Below are positions 33,678 through 45,553 of a stretch of DNA of 64,000 bases, piece after piece (within the stretch, counting starts at the first letter, position 1; the number at the start of each line of letters is the position of its first letter). The notes below the pieces were generated by a model. It saw only the letters and a list, made by a program, of their open reading frames with translations. It did not search any database and had not been told where the DNA came from. Both the position numbers and the translations under genes were made by a program. This stretch comes from Lumbricus terrestris (lineage: Eukaryota; Annelida; Clitellata; Crassiclitellata; Lumbricidae): NCBI GenBank assembly GCA_949752735.1, contig OX457037.1:18752539-18816538 (forward strand), in the 5' to 3' direction.

Positions 33678-35521
33678 CTGCAACCAAAATCATGCAAATA
33701 AAAACCTCTATGATCGTAAGAAATTGTTGTGAGGCCTAAGCATGTCCTTCCCTTCAATACGGCAATGTCTAGTCCTGCTCTGGAGGAATCAAGGTTTCGG
33801 GATGTGGCACAGACGAGAGTCCAGCAGAGGATCGACGAGGCGCGGAGCGCCGAATATGGGAGGGGTCTGGAGAGGGGATTGTCCCTCGTCATCAGAATAT
33901 TTTAATTGCCACATTGCCATGGCAACACTTTATACTGTCATCTTGAATAATTGGTCTACTATTTCAGTGCTAATAAGAATGGTCTCAGATTTCAATAATA
34001 ATGCTTACAATAAGAACAGTTTCTTTATGAGAGCATTGCACATTGTAATTGTTCGTTATAAATGTCATCTTTATAAAAATATTTCAGTGCTGAAAAAATA
34101 AGTGGTTTAAGATTTCAATATTATATAAAATTACATTTGCAATTCATTGGATGTTTGATTTCTTTATGTATGTGAGCGTGAAGCCAGTACAGGTCCACCA
34201 TTTGCACTTCCAGTAAACCTGGAAGCGAGCGTTAATAGGCTTGCACTTCCGGCGGTCCTAGGGTGTGGCGGTACTTCCGGTGAACCTAGGGCCCAGGATG
34301 AAGAAAAAGAAAAAAGAGGGGAAAAGATTCTGAAGAAGAAGTGGAAGAGGAATGGGAGGAAGAAGGACAGGAATATCTGAGTATTCGTAATGGTTACGAA
34401 AAATATTTGGTGTCTTCTGCCAAAATAGTAGCTCAACATTTTCCCTTTCGTACTCTTCACTGGCACAACATTTAATGCTCGCCATTGCTGAGGGTAGACT
34501 ATTATTATAGTGATACAAACCTTTCTGATTGCAAAAAGTGATTGCTCCTCTTTATATCTTCGTTTTTCGTTGCATCGACAAATTTCTCCTTGTCAAACTC
34601 AGCTGCTACAATGCAAATGCCGTTTATTCTGTTAGAATAAAAAGTCGAGAGCAATAAGGTACAATCAATTTAACAAATCATCTATTGGGGTATTAGCCAA
34701 TACATTCAAGAACCCGAAGTAGGCCTATGCCCATCAATCACAAAAAGCATGATATCTGTCCCACTCTGGCAAGCTCATGTAAAGGTAAACAATTTTATTG
34801 ATGGGCGTCTCAATATATCGTTGTTATTCCAAGACTTTGAAACTCTCTTCCGGCAAAATCTCATTAGGCCTAATGCCTATGTGTTGACTTGTAGATCACG
34901 ACCAAAGCTAAAAATTTACTTCCTTGCGAATTGTTTATTCTATTCTTTTCCGGGAGAGTTACAGAAGAGAAAGAAAAACCACCAAGACTCGTGTTCAATA
35001 TAATTATAGCAATGCTGAAACACCAAATTTGACCTCTGGCTTAAAATGTGGGAACGAATAGATTAAAAAGTCATATCACTCTTCTACGACACATTTAAAT
35101 CATCTAGCAATTATTTAAATCATCTAGCAATTCAAACTCAGATTACATTAACTCCTTGTAGCTCACACTTCTTCTGTAGGCCCTATTATAATAATAGTGT
35201 GTAGAAATCTGATTTCATGCAATCACAACTGCACGACATATTAAATTGAGCACGGACTCTAAATATGACATGAATGAAAAAATCACCATGTAGGCTTACA
35301 TTTGAAAAAGTTCAGCGTTGAACACTGTCTTACTTGCGACAATTTCAGCCGAAGTAGGCTTAATAAATGCATTGAAACCGTATAAAACCCATTCATTTGA
35401 CGTATGATTTTTTATATATAGGCTATTTAGAGTTTTTGTCCTTACATTCGGACGATTTCGCCGAATACACATATTCTGCCACCAGAATGCAGGTCAGAAG
35501 CCAAAAGCAAACTGTCTTCAT
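33476..35521 (-). CDS. Knottin-like secreted peptide precursor K1
   Basis: Three exons on the minus strand: 35521-35446 (signal peptide), 34605-34521 (acidic/basic pro-region), 33677-33476 (second pro-segment and mature peptide); 363 nt, 120 aa. Junction phases (1, then 2) agree exactly. The mature part follows a basic processing site (RRQRR) and has eight Cys in the pattern C-x6-C-x7-CC-x2-C-x-C-x10-C-x3-C, ending at the last Cys. This C-C-CC-C-C core is the inhibitor cystine knot arrangement found in many secreted toxins, hormones and defence peptides. An AATAAA lies at 33319-33314. Function and receptor unknown. It lies opposite in strand to the receptor genes. Confidence 0.75.
34180..34500. 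other. K1 intron 2, purine-rich
   Basis: Holds a GAAGAAG-rich tract (34294-34370) and short CTTCCGG repeats (34205-34285). Open frames here are low complexity. No feature. Confidence 0.4.
34521..34605 (-). CDS. K1 exon 2: pro-region
   Basis: Acceptor CATTGTAG, donor GAAAG|GTTTGT; 85 nt, phase 1 to 2. Contains EFDKEKFVDATK and a dibasic KR. The same length as K2 exon 2 with about half of the residues shared. Confidence 0.72.
35446..35521 (-). CDS. K1 exon 1: signal peptide
   Basis: ATG at 35521; MKTVCFWLLTCILVAE is a clear hydrophobic leader. Donor GAAT|GTAAGG, phase 1, 76 nt. Aligns base by base with 61257-61182. Confidence 0.8.
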
Positions 35522-35608
35522 TTTAACGCTGAAAATAAAACAGCTTTTTTACTGGGACATCGAATTGACCAGATTGTTGAATTTTCAAGATTATTTGCCA
35601 CCTTACTA

Positions 35609-36753
35609 GGAGAGAGTGCTCCAAGACGCCCATGCTAAGAAAAATTCCGCCTTTCCTTCGTGTGGGCTCCAAGAGAAGTAGGCTACTTGTTTGCCCGTAA
35701 TCCAAAGAGTGATCATTGACAAAGCAATAGCAGCAAATAATAGAACCTAATTCAATACGATCAACTGTGTAAACTTGAAAAAGTAGACCCCTCCATATTG
35801 GGCGTCTTAGGAACTTTATACTCCAAGACGCCCATAGGATGGGCATCTTGGAGCAATGGAAATTGACTAAAACAAGTGGCATTGCAATCATGCATTTTAC
35901 ACTAAAACAATAAACTCATGAGAGAAAAAAATTGAACGAAAACTGAAAGATCCTAAAAATGCAAAGCAATTCAAAACACGAGAAGCAAAATTTCAATCTC
36001 ATGTTGTAAGTCATTATTGTCATTTTCACTTTAATCACAGACTAGCGACAACAGTCAAACACGAACTCTTTAGATATCTCTTCGTATGTACACTCTGCAT
36101 AACATCAACTTTTACACGTCCTGCATTCTTTCCATTTCACTGAAGTTTTGGACAAGGGTGAAATAGGTTCAATAAACACTGATAAATTTGTATATGGATC
36201 CCGTATTTTTATGAGCAGAAGGTGGTGTCATGGTGGGCATCAATTCTTGGCTATATGCTAATAGCACCAAAGGCGCTCATGGGCGTCTTGTAATCTCTAG
36301 ACTTCTTATACATTCAAGACGCCCATGGGCTTCTTGTAATCTCTATGCCACCTGTATATTCAAGACGCCCATGGGCTTCTTGTAATTTTGCAGTCCCTCT
36401 CTACTGACGCCATTTCATTTAACGAGGTCAGTGTTTACTAGTTAGGTAAAACCATAAAAATAACTATAAATGAACCCTAAATAAACGTTGAAATGCGCGA
36501 ATTTGCACTGCATAGGACTAAAGAGCAAATTAGGCAGATTCATAAATGTGTACTTACACAAAAGTGGTTATAATCTATAAAATTGATTTATCGCGTCAAT
36601 ATCTCGAATACTGAAACATTACTGTTATGGAAGGTTCACAAGATGTCGCTGCATGCAATGAGACAACTAAAATACGAATATGTAGGCTATATTTTGATCC
36701 GTTTTAAAGGGGTGGGTATCTTACTCGCCCGGGCGTCTTGTAGCATTCTCCCC
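35609..36753. mobile_element. Unclassified palindrome-rich element, 1,145 bp
   Basis: Inverted ends GGAGAGAGTGCTCCAAGACGCCC and, inverted, GGGGAGAATGCTACAAGACGCCC, flanked by TA. Inside are repeated palindromes of the type CAAGACGCCCATGGGCTTCTTG at 36315-36336 and 36361-36382, a hairpin at 35821-35853 and a related copy near 36269-36291. No transposase. I cannot assign a superfamily. Confidence 0.65.
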
Positions 36754-38060
36754 TAAAGGTTTTGGGGGGAAGGATTGCTCTCCGCATATAGGCTATATCT
36801 ACCGGGTACCCAATAAGATCTTGGAGATTTTCGTGACGCTTTCTACCGACTGGTGATTTGCGACTCGACCATTATTTGGAACGTTTGGTTCTTCATCTTT
36901 GCTGTCATTTTCATCATGAATTTCCTTTTAAAGTTCCACGTTCATGTAGACTACAGTTCCAAAACCATCGAAAATTACTTCTGCTAATTTTTTAATGATT
37001 TACAGACTTGATTTATTAACTGTGTCTGCTAAGTAGATCTGCCTGATTCGATCCATTATCGAATAATAACTTCATCGCTGTTTGATATCTGGAGCGCCTT
37101 TCGTCTGATTATGCCTACCGCACGTTTTCATCAAAGTTGCCCATTTAGATTATATGATTGCTTTCGAGAATGTGATTGTTTGCTTATCTTTGAAAGCTTT
37201 ATCTGCCATTCTAAGGTGGCAATGTCAATGCTATAGATCTAATGGTTTAATTTGCAACACCCGAGAATAAGCGCGTATACATATCTTTCAAATCCATTTT
37301 GAAATCTGTTTATTAATGAAACGATTATTCGTTCGTTCATTCATTCGTTCATTAGTTCGATGATTAATATAGCGCCACTTCATTTCTACAACTCAGAAGC
37401 GTTCTCGCCTTATTACAACTAAAAATTACAAGTCTGAAACTAGTATTAAAGGAGTAAGCCTAAGAGTGGAGCCTGCAAAACATGCGGCCGGAGTGGTGGT
37501 GCGCCCACATGGTTCACCTACAGAAACCGGCAGGAGCCGATCCCGGTCCCGATCCCGGCATCTCAAACGCCCCCCGCCCATGGAAGCCAGAATAAACCAG
37601 GATTTTTTAACGCGCAGTTGTACACAAAATGTGCAGTTCTAAATGGATTTATGCAGTTGTAGAAGCACTTCTGTACAGTTAAAACTAGCAAAAAATTCAT
37701 TGTCCTCCAATTGGAAGTAATTTACCATGGAAGAGGGGAAAGGAGAGAAGGGGTTGTGCAGTTCTAAAAATTCCTTTAAAACAGCCCTGGCTTAGACGGA
37801 GGAGCAGCAGTAATCTAATCGGGCTGTAATGACTTAGTGTACCAATGACGTCTGGACTCTGGAGTAAGCGAGAGAGCATCAAGGAGGGCCTGACGCAACT
37901 GTAGGCTAAGCATGAACCACGACATAGGCGTAACCGTAACTCCAAGTTCCCGCACGGCAGAGGAAAAGACAATTGCATGAACTCGGCAGCAATGGTGACT
38001 AGGTTCTGCTTCAAAAGCAACTGCCATGGGCGGCGGGCGCCCGCATAAACACATCTACTG
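36754..38060. other. Spacer with possible LINE remnants
   Basis: A short GCGCCAC...ACTCAGAAGCG block at 37371-37400 looks like the 3' end of the L2-like family. The minus frame 38054-37815 has no recognisable domain. Confidence 0.35.
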
Positions 38061-38069
38061 TATGCAGCT

Positions 38070-38490
38070 CCTGAATAGTGTGGATATGCCGGACAACAGC
38101 AAAAAGGGGTAGGTTCGAAGCCCTGATGAATAGGCTTATTCGTCAGCGTAATCTTCCGGGTGATATTCGAACATTTGAAGAATTACAAGTGTCGTCATGC
38201 AGATACCCGTTTTTTTCTGCGTTTCTGACACGACCAGGCTTTTATCCTCCACGAGTTGCTCCCCCAGTGATGCAAACGGGTCATAACTTGCGCCCAGACA
38301 CCATGACCGGATGCTACCCAGAACAGGCAATCATATGAGGAAAGCATTTTAACTATAGAAGGTTGTATAGATGCTAATTACTTTGCTTTGCTGATAGTTT
38401 TGATGGATATGTGATACTTATTCCCCAGAGTGCTGTTTTGCAGCTGGTTATAATAGGCCTATTAACGAATGTACTTACTTACTTACTTCC
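38070..38490 (+). mobile_element. LINE fragment with (TTAC)n tail
   Basis: Frame 38078-38338 includes RFEALMNRLIRQRNLPGD and GHNLRPDT, the same family as 25916-26385. The tail is TACTTACTTACTTACTT at 38472-38488. Confidence 0.65.
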
Positions 38491-38799
38491 TTTCTTATAA
38501 AGAGGCAAGACAAGGATTTGCTTCATGGAACACTAATTCCCATTTAAAAACGTTTTTGTATTTATCAAACTTCTTCGCCCCAAAGCATTAATAAAATATA
38601 ATACAAAGTGAGACCGAAAATTGCAAATTATGAAACCTACATCCATATGAAAAATACTCCTGTTTATAATAGGTTGCTATTCATCTTTCAAGTTCTTGCC
38701 AAAAAACTTTAACCTTGACCATGTTTTGGTTCATCCCTCCTGCAGAAAGATCTGAGGACGCCCATGACTGCTGTATATTAGGCTATAATTATTGCCCCG

Positions 38800-38945
38800 T
38801 TGGATGAGCTGGACTTTTGCGGCTCAAACCGCAGATGGTTCGCCGACATCCAGACCTCTATGGCGCACATCTGCCAGAACGGAAAATTACGGTTTTCTTA
38901 CCACTGTTGAAGTCGAATCCGGTTATTCACGATGGTCCACTGTAG
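38800..38945. repeat. Dispersed repeat, second copy at 63900-64000
   Basis: Shared blocks GTTCG(C/T)CGACATCCAGACCT, TTCTTACCA and GTTGAAGTCGAATC(C/G)GGT. Both are partial; identity of the parent element unknown. Confidence 0.5.
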
Positions 38946-39181
38946 TAGGCAATAATTCAATGCTGAAGCGTTCAAAGCTCCCGTCTTTTATGAGAAGAAA
39001 TCCGCGTGGGCTTTTGCCACGTATGGTCTTGTTGTCTACAGGTGTTCTTGTGATGTCGTCAATCACTTTGACGTGAACGCGGTATACAGATCTTATCAAC
39101 AAGTTATAATGGCTTTGTTTATTTCTGGTGACACTGTATTCCGCAATTTGGCATGCAATTTTTTCGCTCAGAATGAAACAG

Positions 39182-40045
39182 GGTTCCATGACAAAATGTC
39201 GCACGACAAAATGTCGCCGACAAAATGTCGGGGACAAAATGTCGCAGAGACAAAATGTCGCAAGACAAAATGTCGCCGACAAAATGGTGCAATCGTAAAT
39301 TAGTAAAACACATTTTTCTTGCACAAATCGACCATTTAATAAATCAATCGAATGCACTAGTTATTAGTAGTGTCAACACACACACATTAAACCAAAAAAA
39401 TCCGTGAGTAATGTCCGCAAAAAATTTAAAAAAATTAAATTGTGAGAACTAACATTTTGGAAAGCTACAATTGCTGCCATTTCAAAGTCCATCACGACTG
39501 ATTCAGGGTTCAGATCTGTCTTCAAAGACAACAATGACTGTAAAAAAACGGTTATAGATGCGCCCAGATCTTGCATTCAAAAGAGCATAGACTGCGGGAA
39601 ATACTTCTCCATTTATGAAGCCATGAATTGTATACATTTGATCATACCCTCTTGGACAGACTTTAAAGGTTCCATCAGCAAACCAATGCTCTGATCGTGA
39701 TAGAAATTCCAAATCAGAGTCAGCAGCGAAGATGATCATGTCGTCGGACTGATGTCGGATGAAGGGTTGACCGCCTTGAGTTTCCATGTAGTTGGAGATG
39801 TCACGTAGATCGCTTGGTCCATTCTGCTGGCGGTGGCGCGGTATACTTCAAACTTCGGATAAATCGAAGCCATTTATTCCACTTAGGGAGAATTTGGGTT
39901 GAGGTACTCGCGACATTATGTCGGCGACATTTTGTCGGCGACATTTTGTCGGCAACATTTTGTCGGCAACATTTTGTCGGCGACATTTTGTCCTGCGACA
40001 TATTGTCCGCGACATTTTGTCGTGCGACATTTTTGTCGGGCCACC
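39182..40045 (-). mobile_element. MULE transposon with tandem-repeat TIRs, 864 bp (family 2)
   Basis: The termini consist of repeated GACAAAATGTCGC units (39187-39290) and inverted CATTTTGTCGGCGA units (39912-40040). An 8-bp duplication TGAAACAG (39174-39181, 40046-40053) flanks the outer ends GGTTCC and GCCACC. The interior encodes a Mutator-like transposase fragment on the minus strand. It is deleted and frameshifted, so inactive. Confidence 0.82.
39373..39787 (-). pseudogene. MULE transposase fragment, frameshifted
   Basis: The first frame (39787-39503) holds EHWFADGTFKVCP, YTIHGFINGEVFPAVYALL, with the first catalytic Asp in ADGTF. The second frame (39576-39373) continues with PESVVMDFEMAAI, the conserved DFE block. 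A frameshift separates them; N- and C-terminal parts are missing. Confidence 0.8.
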
Positions 40046-40625
40046 TGAAACAGAATACAGATGCTATCAGAATACACAGTTGCTTTATTTATTTGTACGG
40101 CCTACACTGCCCTACAGGGACACGTGTGTGACCAGGACTAATGGTTTTCAATCATCTAAACTATAAATAGAGTCTATAGGGGTATCAAGACAACTGGTCT
40201 ACTACAGACCTCCACATGACAAAATATTTGTATCCAAAGCATGCAGCTATAGCTTTCCACCCATCTCACATGGAGCACAGATAATCTTGATTCATAATTA
40301 TCTAAAGACGGGACCCGTAATGACGCCTATGCATAAGCTGGCAAACTATAGGTGCATGAGCTACAGCAACCTTCATTAACTCCAATCGTAATAGTTAAGG
40401 AGCAGAGTTCTGTAGACTTGCATTCTGGATTATGCTAATTAATGCTATATAATTTTACCAGAGTTAAGCATAGGAAGATCCTCAGAACATTCGGAAAATT
40501 GCATAAGTTTCCAGAATCTAAATCATAAGAAGTAGCCTGAGTTTATTCTCTCTTTCCTTAGATTTTGGGTGGCCAAGCGATCGAAAGGTAGGCTAACGAA
40601 AGCCACGTTACCGTGTTGGTTCGAC

Positions 40626-41050
40626 CAAGGGCGGATACAGGAATTTTCGAAGGGGGGGCCAAAATTTTTGGTATTGCGAGACAGTAGAAACAATTTTTAG
40701 TCATCGACCAAATTTTCCGGGAAAAAGATACCAACTTATCCGCCAAAAAAGTTGATGACCTTTTTTTAGTCATCGACCAATTTTCCGGGAAAAAGATACC
40801 AACTTATCCGCCCAAAAAGTTGATGACCTTTTTTTTAAATTTTTTTTTAGTCATCAACCAATTTTCCTGGAAAAGGAGATGCCATTTCCGAACGGGGGGC
40901 CACGTCCCGTACGATTTTCTAATAGGGGGGCCAGATGTCCTGTTTTTCTCTCCCACTACATGTTTTTGAAACCAAATGGGGGGGCCACGTTCCATGCACT
41001 TTTTAAATGGGGGGCCATGGCCGGATTGGCCCCCCCTGGATCCGCCCCTG
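40626..41050. mobile_element. hAT-like MITE, 425 bp
   Basis: 8-bp duplication GGTTCGAC (40618-40625, 41051-41058). Ends CAAGGGCGGATACAGG and CCTGGATCCGCCCCTG are inverted. The interior repeats GTCATC(G/A)ACCAATTTTCC and GGGGGGCCA. Same family as 43164-43538, opposite orientation. Confidence 0.85.
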
Positions 41051-41080
41051 GGTTCGACTCACCTACTCCCTATAGGCGTG

Positions 41081-41377
41081 CATTGGCGCCCGCAAAAATT
41101 TTTCCAGGAGGGGCAAAACACAATGGTTAACGGTTAAATTTTTTAGCAAGAACTAAAAATTCAAAGTAGAATGTTAAGAACACAAGTATTTTTTCACCGA
41201 GTTTTCTACATGCATATTTCTCAGTTTTACTTTATGCATCGTTAGTAGCATTTGCGCTTTAGTGCATGTGAAAAATTTCTTAAAAACCAAAGGCAGTAGG
41301 CTTAGTTAAAAATATAGTAAATCAATTTTCCAGGGGCGGCAAGTGCCCCCTCTTGCCCCTATGTGCGGGCGCCCATG
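41081..41377. mobile_element. hAT-like MITE, 297 bp
   Basis: 8-bp duplication TAGGCGTG (41073-41080, 41378-41385); ends CATTGGCGCCCGCA and TGCGGGCGCCCATG are inverted. Non-coding. Confidence 0.8.
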
Positions 41378-41587
41378 TAGGCGTGTTCATCTGCTCCAAG
41401 GTGAAGTTGGTTCCTTTCTGTGGGGATGGAAGGGTGACCGTTCGTTCATAGTCATGGACTGTGTTTCTGTTGATAGAGATGTGAACCTATTAGTCAGGGC
41501 TGTACTGGTAAATTTTGAGGTGAGTAGAATACACGCCGTCTGAAAAAAATCAATTGACTTCTTTGCCGCGAAAAATTCTCACGTCCT

Positions 41588-41960
41588 TTTATAGTCATCT
41601 AAATTTTTGACCACCTTTTTTTAGTCATCTAAATTTCTGGCGACTTTTTTTAGTCATCTAAATTTCTGACGACCTTTTTTTAGGCATCTAAATTTTTGAC
41701 GACCTTTTTTGTCCTCTAAATTTCTGACGACCTTTTTTAGTCATCTAACTTTCCGACGACCTTTTGTAGTCAACTAAATTTCTGATGACCTTTTTTTAGT
41801 CATCTAAATTTCTGACGACCTTTTTTAGTCATCTAAATTTCTGATGACCTTTTTTTTGTCATCTAAATTTCCGACGACCTTTTTTAGTCATCTAAATTTC
41901 TGACGAACTTTTTTTAGTCATTTGAATTTCTGACAACCTATTTTTAGTCATCACCTTTTT
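41588..41960. repeat. Minisatellite, about 31-bp unit, 12 copies
   Basis: Unit TTTAGTCATCTAAATTTCTGACGACCTTTT. The core GACGACCTTTTTTTAGTCATC also occurs inside the nearby hAT-like MITEs, which suggests the array grew from one of them. Confidence 0.8.
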
Positions 41961-43155
41961 CCATCTTACATTCACCATTGCGCATCCACGACAGTCCAAA
42001 ATCGACTAGGGGCCTAATGTTCGCGATTTTCGACTATTTTATGCTCGTAGGCTAATGCCATTTCTCTCAACATGAAATGAGAAATTTTGTCTCATGTAAT
42101 TATTCTTTGTGAGGTGAGTATACGCTGTATACCCGCGTATACCCTCGTTTTCGGAGTTGAATACACGATGCCGTTTTTCCCTGAGATGCGTACACTCTGT
42201 GAACCCGCGTATAACCCTTCTAACTCAATGTATTTGATGCTATGGCAACTCGACCCGGACCACCACGGACTACTCTCACGGACAACCCTTCTAACTCAAC
42301 GCAGCGCTCGTGAATAAGCTGGTGCCCCGCGCTTGGCTTTCGAGTGGCGCTTTAGGAATCTAGAGCTTACGATTACGATTACGATTACGTATACCCTCGT
42401 GTAAGCCCTACTACCGTATTAGGGATTTGCGGGTATAGGCTACCCGTGTAAATAACCTTCAAGTCGGGCTAAACTGAGTTCTGCATCGATTTGATGATGT
42501 CCGGAGTTAGGCCAGGCATCTATTGTCGGCAACGGCGAAGAAAAATTTATGAAAAAGAGCATGAGAACGCCTATTCCAGTAGACAGATTTGTCAGAATTT
42601 ACATAGGCGTACTAGGCTACGTGAGCTACATTTTGGCGACATAATTATATGATTTATTGATGAATCTGAAATTCAAAAAGACTTTGCAAACCACTCGTAT
42701 GAAGTCCATGACAATTTGAACGTTAGGCCCTACTGATTGTCATAAGGCCAACAGTAAATTATTGTCAATTTATAGCCAGCTGTTGCGTTTGACTATCTAA
42801 ATGTTATTTTTTTTACAATGCAGTCTATTATAGATCGTAAACGCTGACTAACAAGGCAAGACTAATTGTTTTCCGTCCAGGCCTATTAGATCAAATTTCA
42901 TTGTCCATTTTGTGGCAGACTGCAATTTAAACACTTTAGCACAGTAATTATAGCCTACTGGAAAATTATGAGGCCGCCATCCTACATTGTTAAAAGACAA
43001 ATAAGAAGCCACGAGCTAATAGCATACTGCAACGATTTTTAAATTGCGCAAAAACCTTTGTCTCTTGTCAGGTTGTTACCAATTTTGGTTGCATTCAGCT
43101 TTGTTGGTGCAATTTTGTCGAGTGTAAGTTTAAGAGTGCCTTAGCTAGCGTAAGC
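41961..43155. other. Spacer, no gene
   Basis: Contains a short (CGATTA)n run at 42368-42390. 42850-43000 resembles 31340-31640. No coding signal. Confidence 0.4.
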
Positions 43156-43163
43156 ATCACACC

Positions 43164-43538
43164 CAGGGGCGGATCCAGGGGGGCCAATCCGGCCATGGCC
43201 CCCCATTTAAAAATCGCATGGGACGTGGCCCCCCATTTGGTTTCAACAAGCCATTAAATTAATGTAGTGGGAGAGAAAAACAGGACATCAGGCCCCCCTA
43301 TTAAAAAATCGCACGGGACGTGCCCCCCCGTCGATTTAGTGGCAGATGAAATGGTATATTTTCCCGGAAAAATTGGTTGATGACTAAAAAAAAAAAAAAA
43401 GGTCATCAGCTTTTTTGGCGGATGAAATGGTATATTTTCCCCGGAAAAATTGGTTCATGGCTAAAAAAAATCATCAGTTTTTTCGGCACAAGACCCAAAA
43501 TTTTGGCTCCCCTTCGAAAATTTCTGTATCCTCCCTTG
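43164..43538. mobile_element. hAT-like MITE, 375 bp
   Basis: 8-bp duplication ATCACACC (43156-43163, 43539-43546); ends CAGGGGCGGATCCAGG and CCTCCCTTG. Interior blocks match 40626-41050 in reverse. Confidence 0.85.
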
Positions 43539-43899
43539 ATCACACCCACACACACAAGCGTGTCGATTGTCGATATCAATAGCCTGTAGTTCGCGTCTGA
43601 ATGATCACAATAGGCACTGTGAAAAACATAACCGCAAAAGAAGCAGAATGTATTGCAAGTGTACACTGTACAGTGTACACACTCGCAGAGTCACAAAACA
43701 TTGAGGTCATCAATATCAAATCCAGTTAGTAGATACTCTTTTGGAAATTTTTTTGCAGAGTTGGGGTACATGCCTGTGATAACGCGGGCATCATGCATTT
43801 TGGACATCTGCAACCTGCAATGCATGTGTAGTGATAGCCTCAGACCTGACACCAGTAGGCTACATCAGAAGCTGCGACACTCATGTCCTGCGGAGCATC

Positions 43900-44030
43900 T
43901 TCCCCCCATGGACTCGACTTTGACATAATCTTCGTCAACGACCACACGACTTCTCGCTGCCTGTAAAAGACGACCGCAGTTAATTTTCATCCCACGTATT
44001 TTGTACAGACGTGAAGAAAACTCCTTCCCC
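43900..44030. repeat. Dispersed repeat, second copy at 58489-58607
   Basis: Both copies contain GGACTCGAC, ATAATCTTCGTCAACGACCA, CACGACTTCTCGCTG and AAAGACGACCGCA. Strongly conserved over about 110 bp; class unknown. Confidence 0.7.
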
Positions 44031-45507
44031 CCATCTTTATTTATATTGCCTATGCAACTGAATGATCGTTGCTAAAGATTACATTTTCAGTACTTTTTAA
44101 CATTTTATTTCCTATAATTATCCCTCTATGTACCCATGTGCGGTGTGGCGGTGTGTCACTTGGTTTTGTCATTAAACGAATATGTATAGTAGGCTACTAC
44201 ATAAGGTTATACCAAATCAATATCACAATATAAATAATGTTATTTTTACGGTGGCGTTATCAAAGCTTTGCGCTCTATACTAGACTTCAAGCAGGAACGA
44301 AGTTTGGTACATATACCTATTATACATCTACTAGGTTTTATGGCCTAAGTCAAGCCTTGCATCAAATATCCTTCGAATGACTTGCACATAAGACTTGTCA
44401 CAGTCTTTGCAATTATTATGCGGATGTCATTGTTCCCCTTATGCTTTGTTCTTTGTAGTTGTTTAGTTGTTTAGACAATTTGAACTTGGTAGACAGTGAT
44501 CAACTACAGCTTGACAGGCATTTACTCATGGCTCTTCATCATCACAGTTGCTTTTAGTCGGGTTTATTGATCTATTTCTAATCGTATCCACTCCTGGATG
44601 CCCTCTTATCGCCCCTCCATTAATGCTTCTAAAATCTTGTTTAAATGGTTTGGCACCCCTGCATGAGCAGCGGCAGAAGCTTGGTCTTGTTCTGCTCTCT
44701 GAAAATGTTCCGCTCTTTTCTTCCACGTCGAGTGTACGGGATCTGGATACTATACTTGAAGTTCACTTACCATTAGGCTACGGAGCACATCTTCAATCAC
44801 ACCCGCTCCTCCTATTTTCATTTTAATCAACAACAACAACAACAGCAACAGCAACATAAATCTCAGGTAAACTTAGAAATGAAAAAAACACAGAAAGTTT
44901 AAGATTAATCTGCAGATGCCATAAACAGGGATCTCGGGGTATTTTATCGTTCATTTTAATTTCATATAGATCTATGGCCTAAGTCAAGCCTTGCATCAAT
45001 TGCAATTAGGAGGAGGACTCTTATTGACAGCTGATATAACAAGATCTCGAATTGACAAAAGTCTGCAGGATAATGATCACAAAGCGAAAACATCGGAATA
45101 TAATATTATAATTATAGCCTGTTCTGGAGTCGAAATAATCGGTTGCTCTCCATAGCGGAGTTAAGTTCTAACCTACAAAACAATTAAATTGACCCCATTT
45201 TTCAGATATAGTGTCAACTTATTATTCGAGTTTCACATCTAGGTATTTTTAGAAAACGAAGAGAAACAGGACATGGACATAATCCTGACCGCGGTCGCCG
45301 TATTAATGTGTTTGCCTATTATAGCTAATTTGGGCAAGGTGTTTTCTAGTTAAATTTGCACTAGTATATGAATAGACATTCTAGCAAATTCTAGTGCATA
45401 TTGGTGTGCACAGTCGATAGGTCATGAAATTAAATTAAATGCATTCAGAATTTAGTCGTTTAGATGTATGGAATTAATTATTTAATGTCTAAATAGTTAA
45501 AGCAGAC
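44031..45507. other. Spacer upstream of receptor C
   Basis: Repeats TATGGCCTAAGTCAAGCCTTGCATCAA at 44338 and 44974. The frame 44548-44826 has no known domain. Confidence 0.35.
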
Positions 45508-45553
45508 ATGTCAATCGTGAAGTGGTTTTTCATACTGTCTCTTCCTGCTCATG
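45508..45553 (+). CDS. Receptor C exon 1: signal peptide
   Basis: ATG at 45508; MSIVKWFFILSLPAH is a short hydrophobic leader. Donor CATG|GTAAGG in phase 1, matching the Ig1 acceptor. Confidence 0.6.

Noticed and set aside
33678..33892. Upstream extension of the K1 mature-peptide frame
   Set aside because: A strong acceptor at 33677 with phase matching exon 2 makes the extension intronic.
34164..34518. Phe/Leu-rich minus frames of 86-100 codons
   Set aside because: Translate a GAAGAA-rich purine tract inside the K1 intron.
37697..38054. Minus-strand frames of 79-107 codons
   Set aside because: No domain, no splice context; possibly old LINE DNA.
39187..40040. CRISPR-like short repeats
   Set aside because: Units are contiguous, lie in inverted orientation at two ends and flank a MULE transposase; eukaryotic context.
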